64,000 bases of DNA from Caprimulgus europaeus (lineage: Eukaryota; Chordata; Aves; Caprimulgiformes; Caprimulgidae). The stretch is taken from the NCBI GenBank assembly GCA_907165065.1, contig OU015542.1, positions 248,001-312,000 on the forward strand. Reading direction: 5' to 3'. The notes under the pieces were generated by a model. The model searched no databases, was not told where the DNA came from, and was given only the letters and a program-made list of their open reading frames with translations. This document shows, in pieces, positions 24,601 through 37,411 of this stretch; the first letter of the stretch is position 1, and the number at the start of each line of letters is the position of its first letter. A program made the position numbers and the translations under genes.

Positions 24601-27600
24601 GGCCTGTGGCGTGACCCCGGCATCGCGTGTGACCGCGGCCTCCAGGATGACTCCGACCTCCAGCCCGCCCCGGCGCACGTCAGGCCCCACGCTCAGCCTG
24701 CGGCACCGCGGCCTGGGCCCGCGGGTGAGAGCCGGCAGCACCGTCCCACCGTGCGAGGGGTGCCCATGCAGAGCCCTGGGGGTCAGAAGGGCTGCAGACC
24801 CTGTCAGCCAGCCGGGGCCATCCCCCGTGTCACCCTGCTGTCACTCTTCGCTGTGGTCCCTCACCAGAGCCCGGTGCCAACACCCCGCCCAGGCACTGTT
24901 TTGTCCACTGACGCAAACGCCGTTGTAACCCCTCTGGGTATCAGCAACCCGAGTTATGTCCCACACGTGTGAAGGACGGTTTTCTGCCTGCCTTGCGGGT
25001 GTTCAGACGCTGGCCAGGGGCCGGTGTTACTCCACAGCAGGTCTGGTGTTTGGCAAGCAGTGGGGGTTTGTCAGCGGGTTGTTTTCCAGGGCTCAGGAAC
25101 AGGAGTTGTGTCCTGCAGAGGCAGGAGGACATGGTGTGCAGGTGTATCATTATCCCTCTTCCCCCTCGGGCTGCAAATTTTGCCTGAGTCTGTTGTCTCC
25201 CCTGGGGTACTCCACATTGTTTAAATTAATCTTTTTAGGAAGAAATCATAAACCTTTTGTATGTTCACAGGTTGGTTTGTGTCAGGTAGTCCTACCCATG
25301 AAAGCTGTTTTCAGTGGACATGGAATTTTGGAAATGTGTCATTTGGACCATGAAAAGGGCACAGCTTTTCATAGTAATTTTTGGTGATAAACCCTTTTGT
25401 TCTGCTAAGTTTATTTTATCTGCAATAGTTCTCTGAGGTCTCTTCCAGTTCATTTTCCTGTGTCTGACATCCAGGGCTGGAGAAAATAATTTGATTTTGC
25501 AGCATCTGTTGAGCAATCACAAGGTCATTGTCATGCTTCTGTTTAAATATTTTTGAAATTAAGAATTCCCAGTGAAACAGACCAGGACACTGGCACAATA
25601 GAAGCTTCTTAAATGTCAAGGTCAGGATTCAGAGCAGACGAAAGCAAATTAAAGGGGCGCTTACTATGGGTTTACTCACAGACTGCCTGGTAAGAAGTGG
25701 TGTCCAGAGTGGTACATCGTCGGGCACGGTGGGCCAGAACTTTCCCTTTTCTCCTACATCGTGAATATTGGCAGCAAACGTATTTTTCATCATTTTTATG
25801 GAAGGAGAATTTATTTTTTTACTAACACAAGCAATTTCCTCCATTTAAGTCACAGTCAGACAGTGTTGTGCCTAGAGATCCTGGTTTTAGTTCCTGCTTT
25901 TTTGGAGTCGATATCCCTGCCTTTCCTAATTTCAGTAGCAACTCCCAGTGTATGTAGACAGGTTATCTGGGTTGTGGGCTACACATGTCAGAGTCCTGCG
26001 CTGGCTACGCAGAGCTGAGGTGCGGCAGAGGCAGGTCAGTGGGGTACAGCTGGTTGTGCCAGCGTTGCCCAGAAGCACCACCAAGCCCTGCCAAACCTGA
26101 GGTTGTTACGTGTGGAGAGAGCCTGGGAGTCCCTGTGTGAAGAGCGCAGAGCAGAGACCCAGCGTGGGTATGTGTGGAGCCCCTGTCAGGGCTCTGTGCC
26201 ACATCTCCAGCCCTTGCATTAACCTCCTGTTTCAGTGTCTGCATCTCCAGGCCCCTGGTAAGTCCTGCTGATTGCTGAACTGGAGGTGATTTTTATGCAC
26301 AAAGAACAAGGTCAGTTTAGAGAAGTTCATGCTTTCATATTTGGGCCTCGGGGTCTGTCTTCACATCCATTCCTGCTGTTACATTTAGCTATGCTGTCTC
26401 TCCCAGCCTACGCTTTTTTCAAGCCCTGGTGAGGAACTGAGAAACCCAGTGTAACTGAGATGAGCGTAGGTTGTGCCTGGAGTGGGAAGCACAAGGAGCA
26501 CTTTTGTCTCATGTGCCACACTCACGTGGCAGAATGTGAATGAGCCTCTCTTGGGGGCAGATTGTGAATTCCAAACTTAATTTCTTTTGTTCCTGCTAAA
26601 ATACTGTGTTAGACCCATTTCAGAGTTCTTATTTTTCGTTCTGTACTGCTTCTGCCATTGAAGCATAGAGGTCAGGTGCTGGTAGGATATGATGGGATGG
26701 GCTGATAATGTTTTTTCTTTCCCTAGCTGTTGATTTATCCAACAACAAATTAGGCGTTGAAGGAGCTAAGGCCTTTTCTGCCATGCTTCTAGAAAATACT
26801 ACAATTGTGTCCCTCCAGCTCTCAGGAAATGAGTTTGATGATCATGCAGCAAAGTATTTAGCAGATGCCATCACAGCAAACAGCAGAGTGGAAGTTCTGG
26901 ATCTGAGTTACGACATGTTTGGTGACAAAGCAGGTGAAGTGCTGTCTGTGCACCTTGCACAGAGGGGTGCTGCAGCACTTAGCAATGCAGCTCCGTGAGT
27001 TGCCTGCCTGCCTCAGACCTTGGGAGAGCAGGGTTGGTTAATATTTTCAGTTTCCTGAAAAGTGTTTTAGACTCTGTGTAGGCAAAACCAGTGTCAAGTT
27101 ATCATCATTGGTTCATCTTCATTCTCTGCCTTTCCTTATTGTAAGCTTTACCTCTTCTGTTTTTCCCCTGTTTTTCCTACTTCTCAAGTTCTGACAGTTT
27201 TCCTTTCACTTAACTAAAATTTGCTTTTTTTTCTTGATCATTATTTCAGTTTTCACAGGTGTGTAAAATGCTTCATAAGAGCAGAAAAAAAAAGGGCAGA
27301 ACTAAGTTTGCCGGCAGTCCTTCTGTCGAGCTCCTTGTCACTGAGAAGTGACTGCAGGCACCAAGGGGAGGGTGTGAGAGTGGAACAAGCAGGCAGTTGT
27401 GCTTCCCTGATATTTTGCCACCCTTGACAGCTTGTGGTTTGGAGACTTCCTTTGCTAATGACTTTGGCTTTTTCTTTTCCATGTTCTTGTTGTATAACCT
27501 TGTTAATGGATATTGCTTTTTCTTTGACTCTTGATTTTTAAGCACACTGTTATTTAATCGTTACATCCTCGCATTCGCAGTGCTCCTGTGATGCTGCCTG

Positions 27601-27920
27601 ATGTGATGAAACCCAGTTATACCTCTCTGGGCTCAAGTCTGTACTGGTTTCACCGGGTGCAATTGTGCTTGCCTGAACTCCCCCATCCTTTCTTCCTGAC
27701 TATCCACTTCTGCAGAACACTCCTCATGATGTCATTGATAATCCCTGATTTTTCAACCTTTATGCTCATCTCCTGGTTGGCACACGCTTCATCTCCTCCA
27801 TCTGTGGTGTCCTTGGGTAATTGCTATACTGTCTCCAGGCTGAAGTTTCATATAAATCGACCCTGCTCCTGGTCTCATCCTACAACTGTGCTCCAAATCC
27901 CTCTACTTCCAACACTGCAA

Positions 27921-28440
27921 TGAGACCAGGTTGCTCAAAGCCTCATCCAACCTGGCCAAGAACACTTCCAGGGAGGAGCAGCCACAGCTTCCCTGGCCAA
28001 CCTGGGCCAGGGTCTCACCACCCTCACACCAAAGAATTTCTTCCTCACATCTCAGCTCCATCTCCCCTCTGCCACTTTCAAGCCATCACCCCTTGTTCTG
28101 TCACTCCCTGCCCTTGGCCAAAGTCCCTCCCCAGCCTTCCTGGAGCCCCTTCAGGTACTGGGAGGCCACTAGAAGGTCTCCCTGGAGCCTTCTCTTCTCC
28201 AGGCTGAACAGCCCCAACTCTCAGCCTGTCCTCACAGCAGAGCTGCTCCAGCCCTGGCATCATCCTTGTGGCCTCTATTGGCTCCAGTAGTTCCACGTCC
28301 TTCCTCTGTTGGTGGCCCCAGAGCTGGAGGCAGCACTGCATGTGGGGTCTCAGGAGAGCGGAGCAGAGGGGCAGAATCCCCTCCCTGTCCCTGCTGCCCA
28401 CGCTGCTCTGGGTGCAGCCCAGCTTCCTTTTCTTCTGTGC
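27921..28440 (-). repeat. CR1 LINE 3' fragment
   Basis: The antisense blocks gaccaggttgctcaaagcc, ggaggagcagccacagcttc and ccttgttctgtcactccctg continue to the cccacgctgctctgggtgca block. It is an intronic insertion between LRRC74B exons 26727 and 28989. Confidence 0.92.
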
Positions 28441-31400
28441 TGGTTGACAACTTCATTTCTTTCCTGCCCCATTGGAAACTCATGGAACACTTGCAGAGAA
28501 AACCTATTCAGATGTTACAGCAGCACAGGAGCTCTGTGAGGGGTTGAAGAGAGCAGAGCTGGCTTCTCTGCCAGCCAAACAGAGGAGCAGACTCCAGCTG
28601 GCTGAAGGCCAGAGCTTGGGAAGAGTGAGAGACAGTGGGCAGAGCTACCTGGTTGCTTGGTGTCAGCTTCCAGACTTGCATCAGGCTGGAGAATGAGCCT
28701 GTGCATCAGGTCTCCACTCGTGAGCAGCAGACCCTGGCTTTGTGATATGGTGAGTGGATTTTCTCTCCCTCCTGGTCACATTTGCAGCCTGTGGTCAGAG
28801 GACACAAAGGTTTTGTTGTCTGGCAGCTTCTGGTAAATGAGGTATAAAATAAATGATTACGTTTTGGTTTTAATTACTTACCTAGAGGTAACATAGTTCC
28901 AGAGAAATATCTAAACTAACCACAGCTTCCTTTTAACTCTTAATCTGTTTAACTCTTAAAGTGCTTGGCTTCATGTACTTTTCCTTAGGTGAAATTCTTG
29001 GAACAGCAATAGCAGAAAACATTGGATTAAAGGAACATAAAATCAGCTGGAACCATTTCCACAGCCAGGGGGCAGCTGCCTTGGCCAAAGGCCTGGGGGT
29101 AGGAAATGTTTTCACTCCTGTTTTTAAATTCTGAGTACTCACATGAAGCTCTATCTGTTTAAACGAGCCTGAATACCATGATGTGCTGTTTGCTTTGTGC
29201 CCTTGCCCGTCCAACAGCCGTCTGTGATCTGGGATCATACAGACTTTGGGACTAAGGCAGTGAAGTCATCCATTGTCTATTCACATATTGTGTATATTTT
29301 AATTTCTCTAGTTCTTTCCCTTTTTAGAGTCAAAATTACTATGTTTCCAATTGTTTAATTTCACTTCTGATTCATAAATCAATACAGAAATTGTTTTTTA
29401 TTCAACATATAGTTTTTTACTCTACTAAAAGAAAATAGTTTCTCATTAAAATAAGAAATAGGTCTTCCAGCCTCATAGGCTGAACGGGGCCACTAAAGTA
29501 ATTTAATTTCACCTCTTGTACAATGCAGATCACATGTGCCAGCTTAGCACTAGTGCAGCAAGCCTCCAGTTGTGTTCTGGACACCAGAAAGGACGGTTGT
29601 CTGTAGGAAGGATATTTCTTCAAGGTCATCTCAACTGACAGGGAGATTTTCAATTCTGTGTTTATGTCACATCACAGGCAAAGATATTCCTCAAAGTGCT
29701 GGATGTTTCCTGCAGTGGCTTTGGCAACAGTGGAGCAGCTGCCTTGGGGGAAGCTCTGAAAGCCAGCGATGTGCTGGAAGAACTCCACGTGAGGTGAGCC
29801 AGCCCTGGTCCTGCTGCACATTTTCTCCCGTTTTGCAGTGGTGGGCGAAGCTTTCAGCAGCCATTTGGGTCTTGTACCTGCAGAGTGGGAGGTGTGCAAG
29901 GCAGAGGGAGTGTTACAAAGCGCTACTGGTCTGATCCCAAATCTGAGTTCCTCTCCTTAAACTTGGGGTCACTATTGAGGTGCTGTGGGATGTGTGTAAG
30001 AGTGTCTGGCGGGTGGCACAAGGCCTGTTACGGGATGGTTAGGGGAGGAACCAAGGGTGAGGGAAGGGATCCAGATGCTCTGAGGAGTAACAAGCATGAA
30101 AAAAGAGAAGGACAAGTTGTGAATAGCGAGTGTTCTGTCTGTGCTAACCTGCGTGGCCAGCTGTGTGCATGTGCGTTGTGTCTGTGCCTATTAGAAACAC
30201 AAGGTCAACCTCACTGCTGGAGGTGTGGAGCTGTGCCAGCCTCACCTTTATCAGCCTGTAGGATTTGGCAATTCCTTCCCACTTCCAACCTCCCAAATAC
30301 AATTGTTTAGTTGGCAGGAGCTGCCCTAAATTGCATGCTTTCAGTGCTGGGTGAAGCAGGAGGTTGTGTATCCTTTGCCTGAGTGCTGTGGATGTGGACA
30401 GCCAGCAGCCCAGCCTCTGAAGCATGCCTTTGTCTCTTCTTAGCAACAGGCGGTGGAAGGAGCTCGGCACGTTGCAGCTGGCCTGAAAGAAAACAAAACT
30501 CTGAAAAGACTTAATGTGAGCAACTTTCCTTGGAGGGTATTGGAGCCTTTTATGTGTATTTGAATATCACAGATGCATGTATGTCCTGGACTGGAACCCC
30601 TTAGAACAAATCCACAGCAAACTCGGGAGCTGATGCCACAGCCTGCCTCCTCTCAATGCTTCCCCGGTGCTGTATGCTGAGGCAGAGGGCTTGTGTCCAG
30701 CAGTGTCCTCGGTGAGCAGAGGTTTCTGTGAGCCTGCCACGGTGTGAACTGCAGCCTGTCCTGCCGTGTCTGGCAGCATGGACAGCATCCTGTTTTCTGC
30801 AGCAGCAGTGTCCAGTTCAGCCTGGCAGGTGGCTCTGGGATGGCAGCTTGAGAGCCCTTGGCCTGTTGTTACTGACACTTGAAGTAAACTGTGCCGGTAC
30901 CTCACTCACTGGGGACCACTGGTACCATCAAGAATCATACAATACCCCATGTCACATATCCTCCTGCAGCTTCTCTTCCGACTGCAGATGACCAGAAATC
31001 CCATGCAGAGTGAAGGCTGCTGTGGGGTCCTCAAAGCTCTACAGGCAAATTCTGGCACTGGCATAGAGATCCTGGACTTACCAGTAAGTGTTACCTCAGA
31101 AAGAAGAGGGAAGAGAGGGAAGAGGTTGAATGTGTGGTGTGTGAATAACAAAGGACTGCCAGGGGGACTCTGACTCTGGCATTGTTACTGCCTAGTGAGA
31201 ACTGTGTATGGAGGAAATGGCGCCCAACTTCAAAATATGGACATGTCTGTATGTCCCCAGGCCCCACTTTGTGTGTTTGCAGCAGCACCAAGGTACATGA
31301 ATGCACCAAACTGGGCATTGCTCAGGCTCAGTTCTCAGGGCAAAGGTGTGAGGCACTGGGAGGAATCTGGGTGCCTGTGAATTCAGAATTTCCCTGGGAA

Positions 31401-31480
31401 TCTTGAGCTCTCTGCTCTGATGATGCAAATAGTTTTGGAAGGATTTCTGTCCTATTTCTAATGAAGCTAAAAGGCCCTTA

Positions 31481-31965
31481 AATCACAGAATCACAGAATG
31501 TTGGGGATTGGAAGGGACCTCAAAAGATCATCCAGTCCAATCCCCCTGCCAGAGCAGGAACACCTACATGAGATCACTCCAGAAGGTCTTGAATGTCTCC
31601 AGAGAAGGAGACTCCACACCCTCCCTGGGCAGCCTGTTCCAGTGCTCTGTTACCCTCACAGTAAAGAAGTTTCTTCTCAAGTTCAAGCAGAACCTCCTGT
31701 GTTCCAGCTCACACCCATTGCCCCTTGTCCTACCACTGGACACCACTGAGAAGAGCCTGGCTCCATCCTCCTGACACTCACCCTTCAGATATTTATAACA
31801 TTAATGAGGTCACTCCTCAGCCTCCTCTTCTCCAAGCTAAAGGGACTCAGCTCCCTCAGCCTTTCCTCATGAGGGAGATGCTCCACTCCCTTCATCATCT
31901 TGGTGGTTCTGCGCTGGACTCTCTCAAGCAGTTCCCTGTCCTTCTGTCACAAGAACTTCCACTTG
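31481..31965 (-). repeat. CR1 LINE 3' end, divergent subfamily
   Basis: It begins aatcacagaatcacagaatg, the antisense of the CR1 terminal 8-bp repeat, then tggaagggacctcaaaagat. Internal sequence differs from the other copies, for example ccctccctgggcagcctgtt. It lies in the last LRRC74B intron. Confidence 0.9.
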
Positions 31966-34672
31966 AACATCTACCTCATTTATGAACAGTGCCAGATCTG
32001 AGTAGGCAGCCCTCTGTCAGCAGGTGGGTCTCAGCACAAGAAATCTCATACATCATACCAAAGAGCATCACTTCTGGAACAAAAGCTCTGTCTCAGACCA
32101 GTAGCTACTTGATGCCCTTAGGATCAATTAACAAGCAATTACTTTTAATTTCTAAAAAGAGCAAACAGCTACTCAGTTGTTTATTGAGGAGGGATTTGTC
32201 TTGCCTAACTCATACAACATAGGTGACTGCGTCTAAGGTGATTACATGAGAAAATGGAGGTTTAATCAATGGTATTTAAGGCAAAATTAGCACACCGGAG
32301 TGTAGAGGTCTGCTTTAGGATGGGGAGGTTGGCGTCCCAGCTCTGCTGACTGTATCACTGTGGGGTACAGAGGGAGGCTGTGATGGGGAGCTCAGAGGAA
32401 ACACTTTCCCTGCAGACACCAGCATTTAATCAGGTTGGTCTGGTCCTTCATGACCGTTTGCTATGAACAATCCAGACATCTGCCTTAAAGAGAGACCTGA
32501 TGATCCCTGAGATGTTGAGCCTTCCTCATCATTCAGTCCCTTGTACCTCTTCCTTCCCAGCAGTTTTAACTTCCCTTCCTGTAGACTATTCTTCTGAGCT
32601 GGCTCTCTATCCTGGCATTGTCCCTACTTTCTCTCCAGGTCTTTTTTTGTTTATTTTTTTGACAGGATGTTTTCCACCTTTATGCACTTCTTTAGCTCAC
32701 TGTCTTCCACAGAAAGCCTGTATCTTCCTTTGATTCACCATCACTACAGTTCTTCTGCTTCTTTCTGGGAGCAGGATGCTGCTGCTTGCTGAATCTCATA
32801 TCCAGCAGTAACGTGGTGGTGTTGGCTAACAGCCCTGGATTTCACAGCCTTGTGTCAGAATTCTGGGTTTGTGTTTAGAGAACACAGAATGTATTGCAAT
32901 ATCTGTTTTCTGAGGGCTTGTGGTAGTTTAACTTGCATAAATCATACTACACGCTTGCTTACCTGCGGTGATTTTCCCCTCTGGGACATCCCTGTGAACA
33001 AAATGCTTGCAGATCTGTGTGATGCTGTGAAAACTTTTCCCAAATCCTCTTCTCAGACATGGTGGAAACACAAAGTTGCAGAGGGAAAGTCAGTCGAAGG
33101 TTGAGCTTCAAACTCAGCCCAAAGTGGTGGGTAGTTCCCAGAATGCAGTGGCTGAACAGAAGTCTCTTTGGGGCTGTTTGTTTGACACCTCTGCCTACAA
33201 CCCCAGTAGCACTCACCAAGCCTGTGGCACGAGGACACCCCAGAACAGTGCTGAAGGCAGGAACTGTGGGAATATTGGCTACTTCATCATCGCTGACACT
33301 TGGAAGCTTTTCTGTCTTTTCACTTTAATATTTCTGCTACGACCAGCTCTGAACCTCTTCCAGCACATGCCAGAGCATCTCCATGGGTGAGAGTCCAGGG
33401 CCTCCTGTTTAATCACTGTCTTTGTGTGTAGGGACATCTGTCTGGTGCAGCACCATGTGCCATAGCTGCTGCTGGTGCTTTGGTCCATAGCCCACTGCAG
33501 TGGGGTCTGTGCAGCCCAAAAGTGTGCTTGTTATGTAGGAAGCAGAGTTCTATCAGAGATATGCTATGAACAAATGCTTTCTGCCTTGGGCTTGGTTCTG
33601 CCGTGACACACCTGGGACTGACTTTGCTGGATTGGCTGTCACTAGTTTTCAGCTGCTTCCTACCACAGTTCCTCAGTCTCACGTGGAGCCCATGCTCCCC
33701 AGAGTAGATCCCCTGTCCTGGATCATGACTGGCATTGTTATTTCCTGGATGCATGCTCTTGCTTTTGTTGGTGTTTCATAGGATGGGTGCTGCAATGTCC
33801 TGGCAATAGGACAGGCACTCAGTGGTGGTTCAGCAGTGATACCAGCACGTGGGCTGTAACTCTTCCTGGTATAACCCAGTGGATCTACCATGCTCTGGGA
33901 CACCTGGGCACTGTGTTTCAGGGAGGAGGGGAATTGTGAGCTCCTTGAGGAGCACTGGGCAGGAATCCTGTTGGTGCTCTGAGCAGCCTGGCTTAACTCT
34001 CCCTCTCCTGATCTCTGTGAAGAAGAGGTTTCTTGCAGCATTTCCTTGCAGTTTGGTGGGGCTGAGGGTGGTCACACAAACAGCTCTGGATGTCTGGTAT
34101 GGGCTGCAGGTGCAGGCAGCTCTGCCCCACAGAGGGCAGCAAACCTCTGTGGCGTTGTGGTGCTGCCCTAACCTGTGTGTGGCTGTGCACACATAACTGC
34201 CTTTCATCCCCTGAAGGCTGGCAGACGCCGTTTGTAAAGTGCAAGCACCGATCTTGGCTTTGTCCGCGGCTCCAGCTCCTGGTCTGTCCCCAGGCACGTC
34301 GGTGTGCGCTGGTTTGATTTCCTCTTTCACTGACACACCGACTGACCGGGTCTGGGCACATCCAAGCAGTGGTGACGCCTCTCTGAGAAGGCAGCTTGCA
34401 AAGGCAGGGGCCGAAATTAAAGACAGCTTCTGCCAGTCTCCTTCCAGAGAAGCTGCTGGTGCCCCGTGTTTTGCCTTGTGCTTTTTTCCCTTTGTGCACT
34501 TTTGCATTTCATGTACCTGATAAATGTGCCTACCAGTGACACTGCACTTTGTGTTAGTTCTCAGCAGAAGGTGAGGTTTAGCCTCTTTATTTCAAAATAA
34601 CTCCATGCAGTTATTATTTACCCAATGGAGTCTGTCCTACAAACGTGCAAATTATTTTACAGTTATGTATTG

Positions 34673-34678
34673 AATAAA
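34673..34678 (+). terminator. AATAAA hexamer, possible old LRRC74B 3' end
   Basis: The text tgaataaatt sits in AT-rich sequence 1.6 kb after the last recognisable LRRC74B coding similarity. It is the clearest plus-strand poly(A)-type signal I noticed in this interval. Use of it is unproven. Confidence 0.3.
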
Positions 34679-35192
34679 TTATGTCTGTGCCGTGGACTCA
34701 CCTGTCTGTTCACACCATTTGGAGAGGTCTCTTGCATGTTGTAAGGTCTGTAAATATGGGTTGTTTCAAGAAATTTCAGAACCATCCTGACACCCCCTTG
34801 ATTTCTAGATGAAAAATTTGTGTATCAAACAGAAGCTCTAACAGGGCTTATAAGTAAGTACTTATATTTTAAAATAGTTAGTCACCATTTATTATTTCTG
34901 TTATGTCTTTGCCCCTAGCCCTTCCTTTGCTCTCCAAAGAAGAGATGTAAATTAAAATCGTATTAAAAAGTAAAGAGGGTGAAGAATTCTTACACACCTT
35001 ACCCACCAGCTGGTGTAACTAGAGAAGGTCCACTTGTCACTGCCTTGATGCAGATCAATTCCTTAGTCCCTGGAGTCACGCTGGGTGTTTTTCAGCTCAG
35101 TAAATCTATTGAGGTACCATTTGGAAACCTAAAAGTACCAGGTGAGCCAGCAGTGTGTTACAGGGTGATACAACTGGGATATGTGTTGAATG

Positions 35193-35216
35193 TTGAATTT
35201 TATATATATATATATG
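35193..35216. repeat. Short TA microsatellite
   Basis: A tatatatatatatatg run directly abuts the CR1 copy starting near 35219. Confidence 0.8.
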
Positions 35217-35218
35217 TT

Positions 35219-35975
35219 GAATGAGGTTCAACAAGGCCAAGTGCAAGGTCTCCACTTGGGCGGAGGCAGTCTCAGGTATCTGCATGGAATGGGAGAGAAC
35301 TCCTGGAGAGCAGCCGTGCTGAGAAGGACTCGGGGGTCCTGGTAGGCGAGAAGCTCAACATGAGCCAGCAGTGTGTGACTGCAGCCTGAAGGCCAACTGT
35401 GTCCTGAGCTGCATCAAACCTACACTTACCCCTGCACTGGGCACTGGTGAGGCCGCAGCTCGAGTGCTGGGGTCAGTGTTGGGCCCCTCACTCCAAGAAG
35501 GACCTGGAGGTGCTGGAGCGTGTCCAGAGAAGGGCAGTGGAGCTGGGGAAGGGTCTGGAGCACAAGTGTGCTGAGTTCCCGGCGGAGGGAACTGGGGGTG
35601 TTGAGCCTGGATAAAAGGAGGCTGAGGGGAGACCTTGTGGCTCTGTCCAAGTCCCTGCAAGGAGGGTGGAGAGAGGTGGGGGTGGGTCTGTTCAACCAAG
35701 GAACAAGGGACAGGACAAGAGGAAATGGGCTCCAGTTGTGGCCAGGGCAGTCGAGATGGGATGTGAGGAAGAATTTCTTTGCTGAAAGGGTTCTGAGGCA
35801 TTGGAAGGGGTTGGCCAGGGCAGTGGTAGAGTCCCCATCCCTGGAGGGATTGAAGAGTCGTGTAGACACAGTGCTGAGGGACGTGGGTCAGTCGGGGACT
35901 GGTCAGTGTTGGGTTCATGGTTGGACTCAATGATCTTAAAGGGCTTTTCCAATCCAGGCTGTTCTGGGATTCTCT
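35219..35975 (+). repeat. CR1 LINE 3' part, sense copy
   Basis: The sense strand starts gaggttcaacaaggccaagt, the conserved CR1 block after the reverse-transcriptase region, and runs to cttttccaatccaggctgtt. This is the longest CR1 copy with this subfamily sequence in the window. The reverse-transcriptase domain itself is absent. Confidence 0.93.
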
Positions 35976-36512
35976 GCCCTTGTGAGGCCCCATCTGGAGT
36001 GTTGCGTCCAGGCCTGGAGCTCCCAGCACAAGAAAGATGTGGAGCTGTTGGAGCAGATCCAGAGGAGAGCCAGGAAGATGTTCAGAGGGCTGGAGCACCT
36101 CTCTGCTGAAGAAAGGGTGAGGGGGCTGGGCTTGTTGAGCTTGGAGAAGAGAAGGGTCCAGGGAGACCTCATTGCAGCCTTCCAGTACCTGAAGGGAGCT
36201 TAGAAATAGGAAGGAGAGTCACTTTTGATGTGGGCAGGTAGTGACAGGACAAGGGGAAATGGTTTTAAACTGAGAGAGGGGAGATTTAGGTCAGATATTG
36301 GGAGGAAATTTTTCACCCAGAGGGTGATGAGACATTGGCCCAGATTGCCCAGAGAAGCTGTGGGTGCCCCATCCCTGGAGGCATTCCAAGCCAGGTGGGA
36401 TGGGGCCCTGGGCAGCCTGATCTAGTGGTTGGCAACCCTGTCCACAGCAGGGGAGTTGGAACTGGATGGTCTTTAGGGTCCTTTCCAACCCAAACCATTC
36501 TGTGGTTCCATG
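35976..36512 (+). repeat. CR1 LINE 3' part, second sense copy in tandem
   Basis: A second CR1 of another subfamily begins at cccttgtgaggccccatctg and ends ccattctgtggttccatga, the CR1 terminal repeat. It directly follows the previous copy in the same orientation, so the pair is a tandem or nested insertion. Confidence 0.9.
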
Positions 36513-37411
36513 AACGTGCAGTTGCCCTGCAGGTGTGATGAGAACAGGGGTGGCTGTGGAAGGCTGAGCAGGTGCCCGCTCCGTGCGCAGGCAGGATTTG
36601 CCCTCTCAGGGCTGCGGAGAGAAGGGGGAACAGGCAGCCAGAGCCGCCCTGCAGGAGGTTCTCTGTGTGAAGTTGTAGGGATTTTCACTGCTTTGGTAGC
36701 TCCTACCAAAGGTTATGAGGAATTAACGCTTAGAGAGTTACTATGAGCTGTATTTCCATTTTCCTGAAATATTGGTTATTCCCAGTTTACCTGGCAATCT
36801 CCCCAGCTATTCCTCTTTCCTCCAAACTCAGTTGTGGTCTCTTTCTGGTTGGGAACTGATCTTGGAATAACATGGGAAGAGTTGTCGAGTTTTGAGCCAG
36901 TACTGAGCCTTTTATTTTTTTCCCTGAGTATTATTTCAGTATTCCTTTTTGGTTTCTTTCCAAACTGCCAGGTAGCAGGTGGATGCCTTCTGCAAGGACA
37001 ACGCTGCTGCCTCTTTCCAAGCTTCTGTCCCCATCAAAGCACAGAGGTTACACAAATCCTTATTAATTGCCACTAATGACATTTTTTTCTTTAGTTCTTG
37101 AGCAACTCTCATTTTGATCAGTGTCCTTCTGAGGCCTTGAATTTCCTCGCACTCCTTCACCTTTCTGGTGGGTTAGCCAGCTTGTTTTCCTGCTGTACTC
37201 TGGGACTTCTCCAGCCACCTGGAAAATGGGCATTAACGCTCCAGGAAAGCTCCCTGCCTAGCTCCACGTGAAACTCCTTTGGTGTACAGTCACACGGGTG
37301 ATCAGAAAGGGTTTAGCTCGAGTAGCTACCGAAAAACATCAGTTGGGATTATGGGTTAATGGCTGGAATTAATGATTTGGAGGCAGGGCTGGGGTAGAGG
37401 AGACTGCAACA

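Larger units (their letters stand above)
24355..33104 (+). pseudogene. LRRC74B: LRRC74B-like leucine-rich-repeat gene, apparently decaying
   Basis: LRRC74B is a ribonuclease-inhibitor-type leucine-rich-repeat protein of poorly known function. Recognisable exons: 24355-24388 (MEAAAKTGTGR), 24546-24724 (ending LSLRHRGLGPR), 26727-26933 (VDLSNNKLGVEGAKAF, VLDLSY), 28989-29098 (IAENIGLKEHKISWNHF), 29678-29793 (FLKVLDVSCSGFGNSGAAAL), 30444-30515 (VEGARHVAAGLKENKTLKRLN), 30988-31083 (TRNPMQSEGCCGVLKALQ) and a terminal exon from 32985 (DIPVNKMLADLCDAVK). Lesions: exon 2 ends in phase 0 but exon 26727 needs phase 1, and the intervening repeat (family GARALA...LDL) was not found; exon 30444 is out of frame with its normal upstream donor; the terminal exon is preceded by GG instead of AG. 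Several exons stay open with correct splice sites, so decay would be recent, or the lesions may be assembly errors or rescued by alternative splicing. Identity is firm; loss of function is inferred. Confidence 0.72.

Noticed and set aside
24900-24972. Possible remnant of the missing LRRC74B repeat exon (NAVVTPLGISNP)
   Set aside because: It weakly resembles the family GARALA...SNPYV segment. But there is no acceptor AG beside it, a stop follows at once, and no LDL core comes after.
33059-33390. Frameshifted continuation of LRRC74B (LFPNPLLRHGGN...)
   Set aside because: It could be the original C-terminus in the +1 frame, but I cannot confirm the family sequence there, so it was not included as an exon.
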